Shown: positions 23,075 to 35,662 of the stretch, piece by piece
How positions within the stretch are numbered: position 1 is the first letter of the stretch
Layout: each line of letters begins with the position of its first letter
Source: Paramecium tetraurelia
Lineage: Eukaryota; Ciliophora; Oligohymenophorea; Peniculida; Parameciidae
Reading direction: 5' to 3'
Assembly (NCBI RefSeq): GCF_000165425.1
Contig: NW_001799399.1
Coordinates: forward strand, 124,001-188,000
Length of the DNA stretch: 64,000 nucleotides
Position numbers and translations under genes: made by a program
Notes under the pieces: generated by a model
Seen by the model: only the letters and a program-made list of their open reading frames with translations
What the model was told of the DNA's origin: nothing
Database searches by the model: none

Positions 23075-24398
23075 ATTCTCATTTTGTGAATTTAAGATAT
23101 ATCAAATAAAATATATATATAATCTTCAAATTATTAATCCATTTCTTTCTTTTTGTGCTTAGATTTCTTAAAGCCTAAATTAAGGTAGGTTAAACATAAA
23201 AATATATAACTTTTAAAATTTTAAAAGTTTCATTTTGACTTATCTAAATAATATCCATTAATATTAAAACTACTTCCAAATTCTTGATATATATAAGGGT
23301 AAATCAATTTATGATTTATCATAAAAATTTAAGAAAGGAATCATGTAATTATAATATTTAAAATTTTTTAAAAACTAAAATCATTTTAATACAATTACAC
23401 ATCCCACTTTCTATCTGAAAAAATGGAAGTTGTTGTTTCAACAAGCTTTATTTAATACCATTTTAAGATCTTCAATTTATGTTTTCAAACTTCTTTAATA
23501 TAAAATTATCCAATTTATGGGCTACAAAATAATATTTAGCAATAACCTAATTAACTTCATTTATATGTGAATTACTAATAATAAATGCATATTATTATTT
23601 ACTTTTCAATTCCGAGAATGACTGAAGAAAACAGACTATAAAATAATTTAAATGCTGATGATTTGTAATACTATCGCACTTTTAGTTATTGTCATAGCAA
23701 ATTAATCTATAAATATTTTTCGTTAATAAACTCAATAGAAGCTATTTTTCAACAGTAAACCCCATCTTGGAATTTTAATGATTCATAATTCATATTTAAA
23801 TCAATAATCAATTAATATCTTAGTAGATGATTAATATCTGATTTATGATAAATAATAATTACAGGTAAATCAATTACAATATATCTGAAATTCTAAATCA
23901 AAATTATCTCCTTATAGTTATTCCTAAATCAGGTCTATTTAATTAAAAGATATGAAAAAAAGTATTTTCGATAAGAAGTTTAGATTGTTGGTAATAATAC
24001 ATCATTAGTCTTAATACTTAGTACAATGACTATATTATTGTAATTATTTTGATCTTCTTTCATTAAGACCCAAAATTTAATATATCATAGAACTTTGTAT
24101 TTATATCTTTGGGTTATTTAATTTTAATAATAACTTATATAATTATTTAGATAAATAAACTAAAAATTTTATTTTAAATATACACTTTTTACCTGGAGTT
24201 ATTAATTTTTGTAAGGCGTATTATAATATATCTTTCTAATACTAAGAACTAATATTTGATTTAAAATTGCATTGAGTTACAATAATAAATCATCAATTAG
24301 TTTATGAAAATATAAAAAGTATTGCATAAGGTCTAATTTTATCATAGACAATAAATAAGATTGTTTATTTAAGTAAATTTCAATTATAAAATTAAATA
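23075..24398. other. Long AT-rich gap with one doubtful ORF
   Basis: 1.3 kb without a supported gene, unusually long here. A plus-strand ciliate-code ORF at 23618-23830 (70 codons, starting MTEENRLQNNLNADDLQYY) has protein-like composition (NSIEAIFQQQTPSWNF) and could be a gene remnant or an exon. The frames on either side carry TGAs without obvious introns. The rest is low-complexity A/T sequence. No repeat, tRNA or transposon-like structure was noticed. Confidence 0.3.
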
Positions 24399-26861
24399 AT
24401 GGATAAATACTAAATATCCTCTACAGGACGATTTTTGTATGAAAAACATGAACAAAATTTCCGACTTTCTAAATTTAGTGGTCTTTACTTATTTCCAGGA
24501 ATAGTCATAGTTAAGATAGTGTTTTATTGTAATTATATCACAATCATAAGTGTTGTATTGTCATCATATTTTTATTATAAAAACAAGCACAAATGGAGAT
24601 TCCTAATCTAAGCTATATTATATATTGGATAATAAATTGATATAAACTATAATAGTATATCATCTCATATTTTTACCTGCATCACGAATTTGATTTTGGT
24701 GCCTTACTGGCCAATGTAAGTAGTATTTTAAATTGGAATCATTAGACAATTGAATCAAGTCTATTTGTTTTGTTTTTTTATTGCCCTTTTGAGAGCTGTT
24801 GAAATCCTAAAGAGATTTCTTTATTCCAAAATATGCAATATCAACTCACATCAATGTGAATAGGACAGCATTTTTCTGAATCTACCTCATCACATTCTTT
24901 ACTTAGACGAAAACAGCAATGAATTATTTTCGAATAAGTCAATAAAGTTTAATCAAGAATCAGAAAACCTAATAAGAGATTATATTAAAAGGAAATACTA
25001 TGGTATAATATAAGTGGAGAATTAATAAAAGGAGACAATCGATTATTACATTAAGCCATGGTAAGGAAATTTCATCTTAGTTCAGTCCTACTTTAGTAGT
25101 GAAGAGAATTGCTTCTTCGAATAAATGTATGAATAGATAAATAAGTTATATGTGCAATTAAATTAAGATTATACGAAATGGAACAATTTAAGAGCCTTTC
25201 GAATGATTAAAGAGTCTGACTTAAGTGTTTTGGGATAATGCTTATCAGAATGTCTTCACTTAGAACATTAAGTAAAATCAATAGCGAGTAATTTCTAATA
25301 AGACGTATCACAGTTTTACTTAAAAGTTACTATTTGCAATATTATAGATTTTATGGTTCTTAAATTGTATGATCATTTTAATATTATCAATTTGAACTTT
25401 GAAAGTGGAATTCCAGAAATAGTGGCTGGAGATAAAAAACTATTATAATTCATTTTGTAGACACTCCTAACATCGACTTAATTTTGTGATAAACAAAAAG
25501 GTTAATTGTCTATTAAATGTATGATTTAGCAAATTAATCAGGAGAAGTCAGGATATGATCTTGAATTCACTTTCAATTTCACATGTACACCATCAGTAAT
25601 TAAATTATATTCATAAGTATTTGGAGTCAACGAGAATAAATTAAATCCTAATGAAGAGTGGCTCATACATTGTTTGAAGAAGTGCAAATAATTAATGAAA
25701 CAAAATTAGAAGGAATTTAATTTTTAAACTGATGGTGACAATGTGATAATAACATTCACATTCTTGAGTTTGATATCTAGTAATAAACTTGAATAAATAT
25801 CGTAATTTACTGATCTCACATTTACAAGAAGTGTGTTAGATGATTGTCACTATTAATGGAAGGAAAAAAAAGTGTAAATTCTACCTACTAAATTCATACT
25901 GGATTCACAATCTAGAAAAAGTTTGCCAGCTATTAAAGAATAATAGAATGCATCACCCTAATTAAAAGTTTCCATTGCATTCCCTGAAATTAGAGATGAA
26001 ATAATCCATATTTTATAAACAACTTTAGAAGATGCAAAAGATAAAGGACTTCTAGATAAAGTTAATTTTGATGATTAAGATAATAATGTTAAATGCGCAT
26101 TCAGTGTATAATTATTTATGAAATTATTTTAGGAATATGCAGATAGCATTACAAACTCACCACCATCCTTTATTACACCTTAAGTCTAGGGGAGGAAATT
26201 GCAAGATTTGGCAAAAGAGAAATTTAAAAATCTATTGAAAGAGGTGCAGAAACTAAAGAAAAAAAAGAGACTTGCTAAAAGGAGCAATAGAGTTGTGTTT
26301 CCTAGAAGGAATGATAAAACTTGTGATCTTTAGAATGCTCCATGTTAAGTAAATTTTCATAATTCAATCTTAACCAATAGAAATAATCGAGCTTATTTAA
26401 AATGGAGTCATAGGTGCAATATTATCTAACCTCCTAAAACAGTTCATGAGATTTTATGTTATATTCCTGAAATGAAATTTTCGAAAGACATAATTCATAA
26501 CTTTGGAAATTCTGCTTACGATACAATAGAAATAAAAGAACCAATTATTTTATTGGACATTGCTGATGTCATAAGACTTTATAAAAAATATTTGTAATAA
26601 GGTAAATAATTCTATTACATTATGCTCTTTGTCAAAAAACCTTAAGAAATTGCAGATTTTGCTGACATTGTACAAAAGAACGAATAAGATATAGTCTTAT
26701 AACATCCAAAATATTAATAGACATATTTAATTGGAATTACTGAGTAATCATTAAAACCTTCTCTCTACGCTTACTTATAACATATAATTCCATTTGGGTA
26801 ATGGAGTACTGACATCAAATAAATCAAAGCATTTATTGCCAAGCAAAGAGAAATAAATTGA
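24399..26861 (+). CDS. Degenerate hybrid histidine kinase-like membrane protein
   Basis: 820 residues, no intron. The N-terminal 150 residues carry about five hydrophobic segments. A helical region then leads to a GHKL-like ATPase block, PEIVAGDKKLLQFILQTLL with TSTQFCDKQKGQLSIKCMI, in the place where histidine kinases have GDxxRLxQxLxNLLxNAxKFT. The N-box asparagines are replaced (TSTQF), and no phospho-accepting His in an H-box is evident. The last 110 residues (FYYIMLFVKKPQEI, YLIGITEQSLKP, PFGQWSTDIKQIKAFI) resemble the second half of a receiver domain, but no conserved phospho-Asp is seen. The middle is Lys-rich. Probably a signalling protein derived from a hybrid kinase that has lost catalysis. 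Confidence 0.65.
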
Positions 26862-27359
26862 TTAAATTAATATCATTGATAAATTAAGTATCTTGTAATT
26901 ATGAGATTTATATTGTATTCCATTTAATCTTAATAATTTACTATTATTTAAGAATAGACAAAAATATTATATATTAGATCTGTATAAATAAATAGTTAAA
27001 CTAATTTTTAAATGAAAATTCAAACCTTACTCTATTATTAGCAAATGAATAAAATAATTGAAACCTCAACGAGTCATTACTTCTAATCTTTTCCATTTTT
27101 TTTCTATAAAATGAATACTTAAATTTATTTGCAAATTAATTATGATTAATTATTTGCAATCTCCTATTATAAAATAGTCTTCCTATTGATTTAACAGAGA
27201 TAATTCTTATTCTTTTATAATATTTTTATTATGAATCTATTGGTTCTATAGCATATATGCCATCCTCTGAGAGTAGTCTTGAATGTATGTATCATAATTT
27301 GTTGATAGTTCAAATTAACTGAATATATATATGTAAAAATTAATAAAAAAAAATCAAGA
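26862..27359. other. AT-rich intergenic region, no gene seen
   Basis: About 500 bp between a plus-strand gene end and a minus-strand gene end. It holds long A/T runs and no frame with protein-like composition on either strand. A 3'-UTR/terminator role for both neighbours is the simplest reading. Confidence 0.5.
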
Positions 27360-28207
27360 TCATTTAGTAGTTTTATCATCATCTTCAAGATATTCATTAT
27401 TTTTATTTGCTAAATTATTAATAAAAATTTACTTTCAAGGATATATTAAACAAGTAATTCATTTTTTTTAATCAAATCGATTGCTTTTTCATATGATTTT
27501 CCAGTTACATTTAATAATTTGACTGCGTCTTCATCACTCGAATTTGGAAAATTAATCAACAAGAGTTCTCTTAATTTTTACACTATCTCATATTAAAAAT
27601 AAATCTTACGTTCATCTTCATTTTTAGTGTAAACTTTTATTAATTGTGTTTTAACACTTGACTAATTAAATTTATATTGTTATCTGTATTTACCAATCTA
27701 GATCTATTTTATTATGCTTAGATTTGAGCTTTTAGGTTATCTTTATGGTTTGAGTATTTTCTTTTTTAACTTAAGTGATTATAGGTTTTCGTTTTTATTT
27801 TATATTTTTGATTTTTGATATTTTAAACATTTTTAGACTTTGTTTTATAATAAAGGCGAATCACTCGATTCGTTATCATATAATTTTCCTTATAATTGTA
27901 ATTAATCGAGGTTCAAAAGCTTCTACTATCCTTTGTTAATTTGTAAAACTGGAGTGACCTTTTAAATTTATTCCTTTGGCTTCACAATGGGTTATTCATC
28001 ATCACTGTAAATTGTGATAGCTTCAATTTATGGCTTATTGCTTTGAAATTCTTCATTAACATAAGGGTTTAAATGTCTTTAAAAGTAATATTATAGATAT
28101 TATGAATATTATGGATGCAAATATAGTTAGTAATGCTATAGAGGATGAAAGTAAGCAAAATTGTTTATACCATTAGTATTTTAGTTTTGATAGTTGCAAG
28201 GATTCAT
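27360..28207 (-). CDS. Protein with C-terminal UBA-like helix bundle
   Basis: 265 residues, two introns (27583-27609, 27 nt; 27410-27432, 23 nt). The N-terminal 60 residues are Tyr/His/Gln-rich (YFHPLQHYQLYLHPQYSQYL). A long Lys/Gln-rich disordered middle follows. Residues about 205-245 read LRELLLINFPNSSDEDAVKL then LNVTGKSYEKAIDLIKKN, the spacing of a UBA/CUE-type three-helix fold that in other proteins binds ubiquitin. The tail is acidic (EYLEDDDKTTK). No catalytic motif. The 27-nt intron is a multiple of three and was inferred from its splice-site consensus. A ubiquitin-binding role is only inferred. Confidence 0.6.
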
Positions 28208-28455
28208 TTTGTTTTCTATATTTAATATTGTTTAATTATGTAATAAAAATCTGATTTAAATCGAAAAAGTTGGAAAATTAGTATTTATAGAAAGGGAAGT
28301 AGGACGATAAAATGAGGATTAAAACTTCTCAAATTTTCAAAGAAATAATATAATTCAGCAAAAAAGAGAACTAAATTTGGATTCCAAATATATATTTTTA
28401 TATATAATATTCATATTATCATATTTTCCTATGTAATTTGAATAATGATTAAATA

Positions 28456-29282
28456 TCATATAAAACTTTAATTTTATTTATTTTATTTTTCATCATATTT
28501 TATTAGTAAATTTACACTTGTCAAGAGTGAATAACACAATTCTTAAATTTATTTTTTAGTTTTAAAATCAGGGTTTGAATATGTTCTTTATTGCTTATCA
28601 GACCATATCTGTTAAATATGTATTATCTTACAATCTTCAAGTTAATTTTAATTTTCAAGATCTTACTCTTTCTACTTCAACATTAAACCTTTAATAATTC
28701 AATGATAAATCTGTTAATACCTAATTCTAATCCATTTTTATGCTTGAAACTCTTTGAACAGATTTTTATTTCGTTTTTTTTCATAATTTGTTATTCATTC
28801 AAGGTAGATGTTGCAAGAATAATTATCTTTACTCTTAAAAGTTACAACTATTTTACATTTAATAATTCCAAATATTCTTCTAATGACTCCTATATGATTT
28901 CTTTTTTATCTTTAACTCAAAATTCCACTTAAATACCTTTTCATTTAAATTTCAGTATTCTAATTTTCAAAATAGAATTATTTTCACAAACTATTAACAA
29001 TCTTAACTACATAATTTCTAACTAATAATCTTTGCTTTTAGATTGCTTATAACCCTGTTCATTTTCAATTAAATGATTTATGATTCCTTCTAAATACCTT
29101 CTAAGTATCTCCTAAATAAACTAGAAATAAGTTAGTCTCCATTCTCTATTAATCAAAATATATAATAGGTGTTCTTAATCTTGCACCTAAAAAGATAATA
29201 TATGATCCTGTATGATATCAATGGATTCATCCTCATTTAGCACTCTAATAATTAATTTTCCTTTTTTCAAACGGTAATCCAT
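28456..29282 (-). CDS. Helical protein, function unknown
   Basis: 250 residues after removal of introns 28960-28991 (32 nt), 28910-28928 (19 nt) and 28666-28688 (23 nt). The N-terminus MDYRLKKGKLIIRVLNEDES is followed by helical, amphipathic sequence (YFQFIQEILRRYLEGIINHL; EIIQESLEEYLELLNVKQLQ; FIIELLKQDLENQNQLED). It ends with a conserved-looking WSDKQQRTYSNPDFKTKKQ. No TM helix or signal peptide. The exon frames read like protein throughout, but the 32-nt and 19-nt introns are at the edges of the usual size range, so boundaries are less sure. Function not recognised. Confidence 0.55.
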
Positions 29283-29561
29283 TAGAATAAAATATATTTG
29301 ATATAGATTAAGTAGTAGTAATCTTTTAGATTCTATATGCGATTTATAAAGAATAATATGGAGCATGATTTATTCTGATGGATTGTAAAATGAAAGAGCA
29401 TTAAAATTAATGGAAATCTGGAATCTTTTAGAGATCAGAAAGGGATTTACAATGTCATTTTAATGATTTCCAAGGTTAGTTGAATCTATTAACCACTTGG
29501 ATGTATCTTGAAAGTAAAAGAATTCGTACGTAAATGAATATATCAATTCATAAATAAATTA

Positions 29562-30521
29562 ATGAAGAAGACTTCTCACTTGGATGAAATTATTAGTAAA
29601 ATACAGAGACAATCATAAAAAAATTTACACCGCTCGAGTCCAAACCTCTCAATAATGAAAACTAACAACTATCACTATCAATAATTGCATAAAAGATTAA
29701 TGAGTTCTGTGTGTTAAGAAATATATTCGCCAACTTAGAATAGTGTGGTCACTACTTTAAAAGAGAAATTAGGGAAGCGTATCAGATAATATAATACTTG
29801 TGAGGATGCTTCTAGCTTCTAGGATATTAAAAACATGTAAGCATTATACTAGAATAAGTAAAGTGCTTGAATCTTGCTTAACTACTGAATGTGCCAATTG
29901 TAAAGAATTGACATTTACATCATTCCTTCGCATTCTTGATCGCATGGAACAATTAGAGTAGCCATTCAAAATAGTTCTTTTCGCCGAACTGAAAAAAACT
30001 TTCTTACTGTTGGCAAACAAAATACAATCTGACATCGATATTCTCTCCTAACATATTCTAAATCTTAATTCAGACATGGAAATTAAAAATAAGGAAATAT
30101 TGTTGTTGAAGACTTCTCTGTAATAGTCTCAGAAATCAAGAAATGAAGATTTCCAGCAAATTGTAAATACATTGAGATAAAAAAAGAAAGATTAAAATAA
30201 AATCAATACTAATCTTAAACCATTCACTCATCAAGATAATGTAGAAACATGCAAATTGAAACATGATATAAATGAGCCTGTTGATGAAGAGTAATTGAAA
30301 TTCAGTTCAGAAGAAGATTCATTTCCTTTTGGTAATTTTATCAGTTATCTTTAGTCGATCCTTCCACCTTGAATTAACCTATATACAAAAACGGCATATC
30401 ATTAAATCTTAATCCAGTCAAAAAAAAAGCACCTCGAGGGTACTAAGATGAATTTATGGCTTAAATGAATGAATTTAGTGAAAGTTGGAGATAACAAGCC
30501 TTAGTGGAAAAAAGGTTTTGA
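29562..30521 (+). CDS. Coiled-coil protein, function unknown
   Basis: 304 residues, introns 29837-29858 (22 nt) and 30332-30354 (23 nt). The N-terminus MKKTSHLDEIISKIQRQSQ is basic. The middle (about residues 105-200) is a long helix with heptads: SFLRILDRMEQLEQP, LFAELKKTFLLLANKIQSD, NSDMEIKNKEILLLKTSL. The C-terminus contains a proline-rich patch (KKKAPRGYQDEFMAQ) and a helical end (MNEFSESWRQQALVEKRF). There is a CxxC in TTECANCKEL. No domain recognised; a cytoskeletal or ciliary structural role would be a guess. Confidence 0.65.
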
Positions 30522-30954
30522 TGCTTTTTAATATTTTAAGTATATATTAGTTTAGTAAATATAAATGTACTCTATTAATCTATGTCATTATATTTTAATT
30601 TTATTCTTTTATTACTTTATATATTTTTTTTTATTATAAGCAGATGACTCTATGTTGAGCGAATATAAAACCTAATATTTTTTGGTCATATTATTAGGAA
30701 TGTATATTCAAATTTAGTCTAATGTAGATTGTCTCAAATATTCGAAGGGAATCTCTGATAACTAAAAGTTATTTATAGTATCACTTTAGAAGTTATTTTA
30801 ATTGTAGATAAAATAATGGAGCTATCATTAAAATTTGACTTTTTATATTAAGTTTCTTAAGATTATTTATAGATTATCCTGGATTTTAAATTGATACATA
30901 TTAATTGTCAAGCTATGTTTATTTTGAGGATTTTAATAATTTATTATTTTATAA
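30522..30954. other. AT-rich intergenic region
   Basis: About 430 bp of A/T-rich sequence between two plus-strand genes. No frame with protein-like composition was seen. It likely holds the 3' end of the upstream gene and the promoter of the next. Confidence 0.5.
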
Positions 30955-32518
30955 ATGAAATCTCTAGAATCAAACCTAATTTGCATTGATAAAGATTGTA
31001 AATTCAATAGAGTTATAACAAATTGGAATGAGTTATAGAATCATTTTCAATATCAACACAAAGTTTATACTTAAGAAAAGTTCGAGAAGAAAGTTAATAT
31101 CAAGTTGAAAGAAAACAACCAGAAGCTTAAAGTGTCAATAGAGTAAAATATATCTGAGTATATTGCAAAAGAAGAGTAATCAATTAACTAAAGAATTAAG
31201 TCTCTATTTTAACTTTTTTAAAATCATTCAATAATTGAATTTGTACATTTGCAAGAGTAAATTATAAATAATGAGTAAATAGAAAGCTTATCTTCTAACA
31301 ATTAAAATGACAGGAATCTCAAAAAGTATATAGAAATATATTATAATCAATCTGGATAATCTAACTAATCTTTAGTTAATACATTTTTAGAAGGAGTTAA
31401 ATATAAATTGAATACAATTACCGATGAAATATTGAATTTTATTGATAAGTTAGAGCTAAACCATAAATAAGAAAGTTAATATTCTTACAATGATGCCCGA
31501 AAACCATAGTAAGAGGACTTTTTTTACTAAAACAATATGTAATTTAATTTCAACTCTAATTAAACATATCAAAATTAATACGATTACAAATACGTACAAT
31601 AACAAGAGAATACAGATATGCATTAATTTCAATAAGAAGATCCATAAAATAAACCCTTAAGATGGTATAAAGGCCCCTCAAACTAATAATAAAGACCATA
31701 ATTATATGCTTGGGAATAATCATAGAAAGACTACCAATAAGGATTATAATTATAATAAGAATAATAATAAAAACTTGAGTAAATTTACAATACTAAAACC
31801 GAAGCCATTAATGATAATTAAGATAGAATTTAATTTTTATTTCCATCTGAAACTACTTAAATTAAATAAAGTAATCCTCAGAAGATAAAAGTAATTGATA
31901 CTTAAGATTTAAACTAAGAGAAACAAGATAGGCCAAATGTTGTTGAGTTATCTCAAAATAAGGTGAAAGAAATATAGGTTGATCAATCATCTCAAAGAAC
32001 AAAAATGGTGGGCAAGAAGTTTGATATAACAAACTCTGATAAACACTTAAAATATTCATAGAGGTTCACATAATTCTCATGTATTTAATAAGGAGTAGCC
32101 TTGGTAGAAGGTGCTTTTACATTAAATGATAATGCAAAGGTCAAATTTAGATTTTCAGAACCATTTGAGAAAATTCTTGTAAAAATAATTATTATATAAA
32201 AAGACAGCCTCAATTGGAATGTAAAACGTTGATGATTAGGGTAAAAAACTAGGAACCTACAATCTCTATTTGGAGTAATCTGGAAGTATGAGTATATTTA
32301 ATGTATTAGTGTTGTATAAAAATGAAAAAGCAAGGCAAGGATCATTGAAAATAGAATTAAACTAGGAGTACATCTTGTAATACAGGGCTGAGAAAAGACT
32401 GTTGTCATTCAGAAAATAAGAACTTTCAGTAAATTATATTTTTCCCATTAGGAATACCTTCACATTGAGGGAAGTACCTCTGGAAGCTTTAAATTTTATG
32501 TTAAGTTATATGGATTGA
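30955..32518 (+). CDS. Zinc-finger-like protein with Gln/Asn-rich middle
   Basis: 512 residues, one 25-nt intron (32179-32203). Residues 9-33 have a C2H2-like pattern: CIDKDCKFNRVITNW then NHFQYQH (Cx4C, about 18 residues, Hx4H). A coiled coil (FEKKVNIKLKENNQKLKVS) and about 130 residues of Gln/Asn/Tyr-rich, prion-like sequence follow. The C-terminal 140 residues look like a beta-rich domain (GVALVEGAFTLNDNAKVKFR, GTYNLYLEQSGSMSIFNVLV) that I cannot name; its position and style suggest a ligand-recognition module. The translated Gln runs come almost entirely from TAA/TAG codons. Function unknown. Confidence 0.65.
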
Positions 32519-32993
32519 AAGTTTCGATAATTAAATGAATATGAAAACCAGTATTAATACCAATATTTTAATGAATAATTTAAATGCAATTTTCTTAATT
32601 TTCTGAAAATATGTTTAAGATAATTTTAAATTAAGTTTAAATGATCAAGATTTCAATTAGAAATCAATAATCTTTCAATTTAAATTTATTCCCATTTTTT
32701 TAATGACTTTAAAATATAACAATTTGACTATCTAATAAAATATTAGAAATTGGAGAATTTTCAGCAGAAAATATTTTTAATAAATTTAATTAATAAATTA
32801 TCCTCATGATTATAATATATTGAATTAAGTTCATTATTCATAATGTTTTTGAATATTCACATCTTCCATTAGTTTCTTGAAAAGCAAGTAGCAATTTGTA
32901 TTAGGTATTAGATTTTCATTCTTTTTTAAGGTTGTTATAAAAGATTGAAAGCTTTGAGTGAATTTTTTTTCATATATATAATTAAAATACAAA
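32519..32993. other. AT-rich intergenic region
   Basis: About 475 bp. Standard-code frames here are antisense shadows of the following gene's 5' end. I see no gene or structured repeat. Confidence 0.5.
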
Positions 32994-34220
32994 ATGGGAA
33001 CTTGTTGTACAAATACTACACAGGAAAGGGAATCCTTTACTGCAATAACAGCTCCCATCTACATAAATAATGAAAATTTGGAGATTGGAGTGCAAACTAA
33101 AATAAAAGAATCGAATGAAACTCCAAGTTCACCAATCAGATCTGAGAAAATCGATGTATGGCTTAGCATTCAAATCTAGCACAGGAAGAGAATTATGGAA
33201 GCATTAAGAGTTATAGAGGAGTGCTGATTAATAATGCTAATGTATATATGCATTCTTTAATAGGATAGATTTTTGATGAATAAACTTCACTTGCTATAAA
33301 GATATTTAACTCATTAGGTAATTATTCTGGTCAATTTAAGGTCCGTTTCCATTTCCAATTAGTAAAGATCAAACACTTACTTATGTTGGTCCAGTTTAAA
33401 TTGATGACGGGTATATATTACATAGTAATAAGAATGATTTACGAAGGATAGTGGCAGGATAGCAGGAGGCATGGTTTTGGAAAATAACTCAATTCCTTTG
33501 GATCAATATATGAGGGGGAATGGAGCAATGATTAATAGCATGGATACGGAAGAATGGTCTTACCTAATGGGGATTAGTACTCTTTCAGTCTAAATATTAG
33601 TTACGAAGGACAATGGATAAATGATAAGGCTTGGGGAGTTGGAAAGTACGTCATGATTGACGGAACAACTTATAATGGCGATTGGGTTGATGACAAACAA
33701 CATGGAGTAATAAATTACATGATATTGAGAGAGGAATTGAATAATGGAATAATGGACAAAGGTATGAGGGCACTTATTAAAATGGTTAAAAAACAGGTCA
33801 GGGTATTTTTGAATGGCCTGATGGTTCTAAATATGAAGGTGAATTACTTGATGGTATGCCTCATGGAAATGGAGAATATAGCTGGAAGGATGGGAAGAAA
33901 GTAAGTTTCATACTCATTCATAGTATAATGGAGAATGGATGTTGAATCAAATGAATGGCTAGGGAGTTTATACATGGCCTGATGGAAAGACCTACAAAGG
34001 AAATGTATGTAAATTATCTTAGTTCTAGTTTGAAAGGGATGAAAGAAGTGGGTATGGAGAATTAGATTGGTCTGATGGAAGAATTTATAAAGGGAAATGG
34101 AAAAATGGAAAGTAACATGGGGAAGGGATGTTTACATATAATAACAAAGTGAGAAAAGGGGTTTGGTAGAATGGATAACCAATCAGATGGGGTCAGAGTG
34201 AAAATTTATCATTATAATGA
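32994..34220 (+). CDS. MORN-repeat protein, probably N-myristoylated
   Basis: 352 residues with seven introns: 33156-33184, 33318-33340, 33411-33432, 33577-33600, 33707-33729, 33901-33923 and 34005-34028 (22-29 nt). The N-terminus MGTCCTNTTQ carries Gly2 plus Cys4/Cys5, a myristoylation/palmitoylation type signal. From about residue 125 there are eight or more MORN motifs (YEGQWQDSRRHGFGK, YEGEWSNDQQHGYGR, YEGQWINDKAWGVGK, YNGDWVDDKQHG, YEGTYQNGQKTGQGIFEWPD, YEGELLDGMPHGNGEY, YKGKWKNGKQHGEGMF). MORN arrays bind membranes or act as scaffolds; in alveolates they sit at cortical and division structures. Without the introns the repeats change frame several times, so the gene model is strongly constrained. 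Confidence 0.9.
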
Positions 34221-34459
34221 AAAACTCAGTGGTTTTAAATTGATTTATTCTCCATATAGACATTATTATATAATTTAAATATTTATAAGATAATAATCTC
34301 TTTTCAGATTTGGTATAAAGATGATTGTAAATCATTTATTAGGAATCCCTTTAAGATTACTATGGGATTATAGTTAAGATTTTGTGTAAAACCTAATGGT
34401 AAAAATTTATAAAGAATAGCTGAATTGAAATATATCAAATTAACAATTATGATTATTTA

Positions 34460-35615
34460 TCATTAATCATCATCTGTGTATAAAGCTAATCTTGAGTTAG
34501 TAAATTTCATAGCATACAACCAGTAAGATAAATGTTAAGTAACATAAACAGCATTTTTTAACTTTTCATCTGGACTACCAAATATTCTAAATGATTTTTC
34601 TATGTTCCCTAATTTAGGGAAGTTCAATGGTAAAAATGACAAAATAAATTCATTTGTTATTAATAAAATGTGTTCACCATTTTATTCTTCGCAATATGCA
34701 TTCAAATTTTAGTCTTGATACTAAATGTATCCATACCTTGTTTGACTAGTGATTAAGGCTTTTTATCAGTATCTCCTTGCTGATATTATTCTTATTCATA
34801 ATTTTAGAGGGCCTGATAACCCGCTTCATTAAGTGCGATTGAGAATAGAACAATAAATGTAGCCATCTTGATCAAAAACATAATCTTACTTCCTTGTAAG
34901 CATCTTCATTCAATAATGGGCCAATCGCCACAAGAAAATAGGCTAAGATTTTATTTATTTAAGTTTTCTTAATGTTTTTGTCCTTATCAATTTCCTCTTT
35001 CATAAGAGGATCCTGATCTGGATTTTTTACCTATTTGAAATTATACCGCAATTTTTTACTCTTTCATTTGTGATGTCCTTAATATTGTTATAAATGGGCT
35101 AATAATCCTGAGAGTTGCTAAAATAATCCTTGGGGAAGCAAGTCAACAAATAGCCTTATTTTTCTTCTTCTTTTTCATACTTCATGCCCTTGAAATTTCA
35201 TAATGCAGTCTTACAGATCTGAAATTGCCAATGCTATCTAAAAAGAGAAGGACTTATTCAATGGTTTCATCTGGCTCATTGTTGCTAATTGATCTTTCAT
35301 CATCTGATTTTCCTTCCTTCAAGTCATTTTCATCTAACTTGAATTAATAAAGTCATTCGTACTCGCTTGGGTCTGCCCCTATTTGCTTTCGGATTCATAT
35401 TATTAGGTTGAGTGGTCCCTTGAGGTGGGCTTCCTTGATGTTTTTGCCTCCGTATATAAGTTGCGATACTTCAAATGCGTGTATAATGCGGGATAACTTA
35501 AATAGCTCTTCCCACACCCACAGGTATAATCCCTACTACTTTGATCATTCCTTCTCCTCCTTGCTCTCGCTTATACTGAAGCATCGTCTTTGTTAATCGA
35601 ATTGATTGGATCCAT
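34460..35615 (-). CDS. C2H2-type zinc finger protein
   Basis: 335 residues, six introns (35448-35469, 35338-35362, 35189-35214, 35031-35059, 34867-34889, 34714-34736; 22-29 nt). Residues about 30-55 read YTCGCGKSYLSYPALYTHLK followed by QKH, a C2H2 finger with CxC spacing. Next comes a basic NRGRPKR patch (AT-hook-like GRP core). The rest is a conserved-looking globular region (CFPKDYFSNSQDY, ILAYFLVAIGPLLNED, NEFILSFLPLNFPKLG, LKNAVYVTQHLSYWLYAMKF). A DNA-binding role is plausible from finger plus GRP motif but not shown. It starts 47 bp from the divergent coiled-coil gene. Confidence 0.75.
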
Positions 35616-35662
35616 ATTAACTTATTGTTATTAATGCATTCATATTTATAAATAATTGCTTA

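Noticed and set aside
29390-29561. Possible upstream start MKEHQNQWKSGIFQ for the coiled-coil gene at 29562
   Set aside because: It is in a different frame that reaches a TGA near 29590, and no normal-sized intron joins it to the real frame; the ATG at 29562 gives a clean model.
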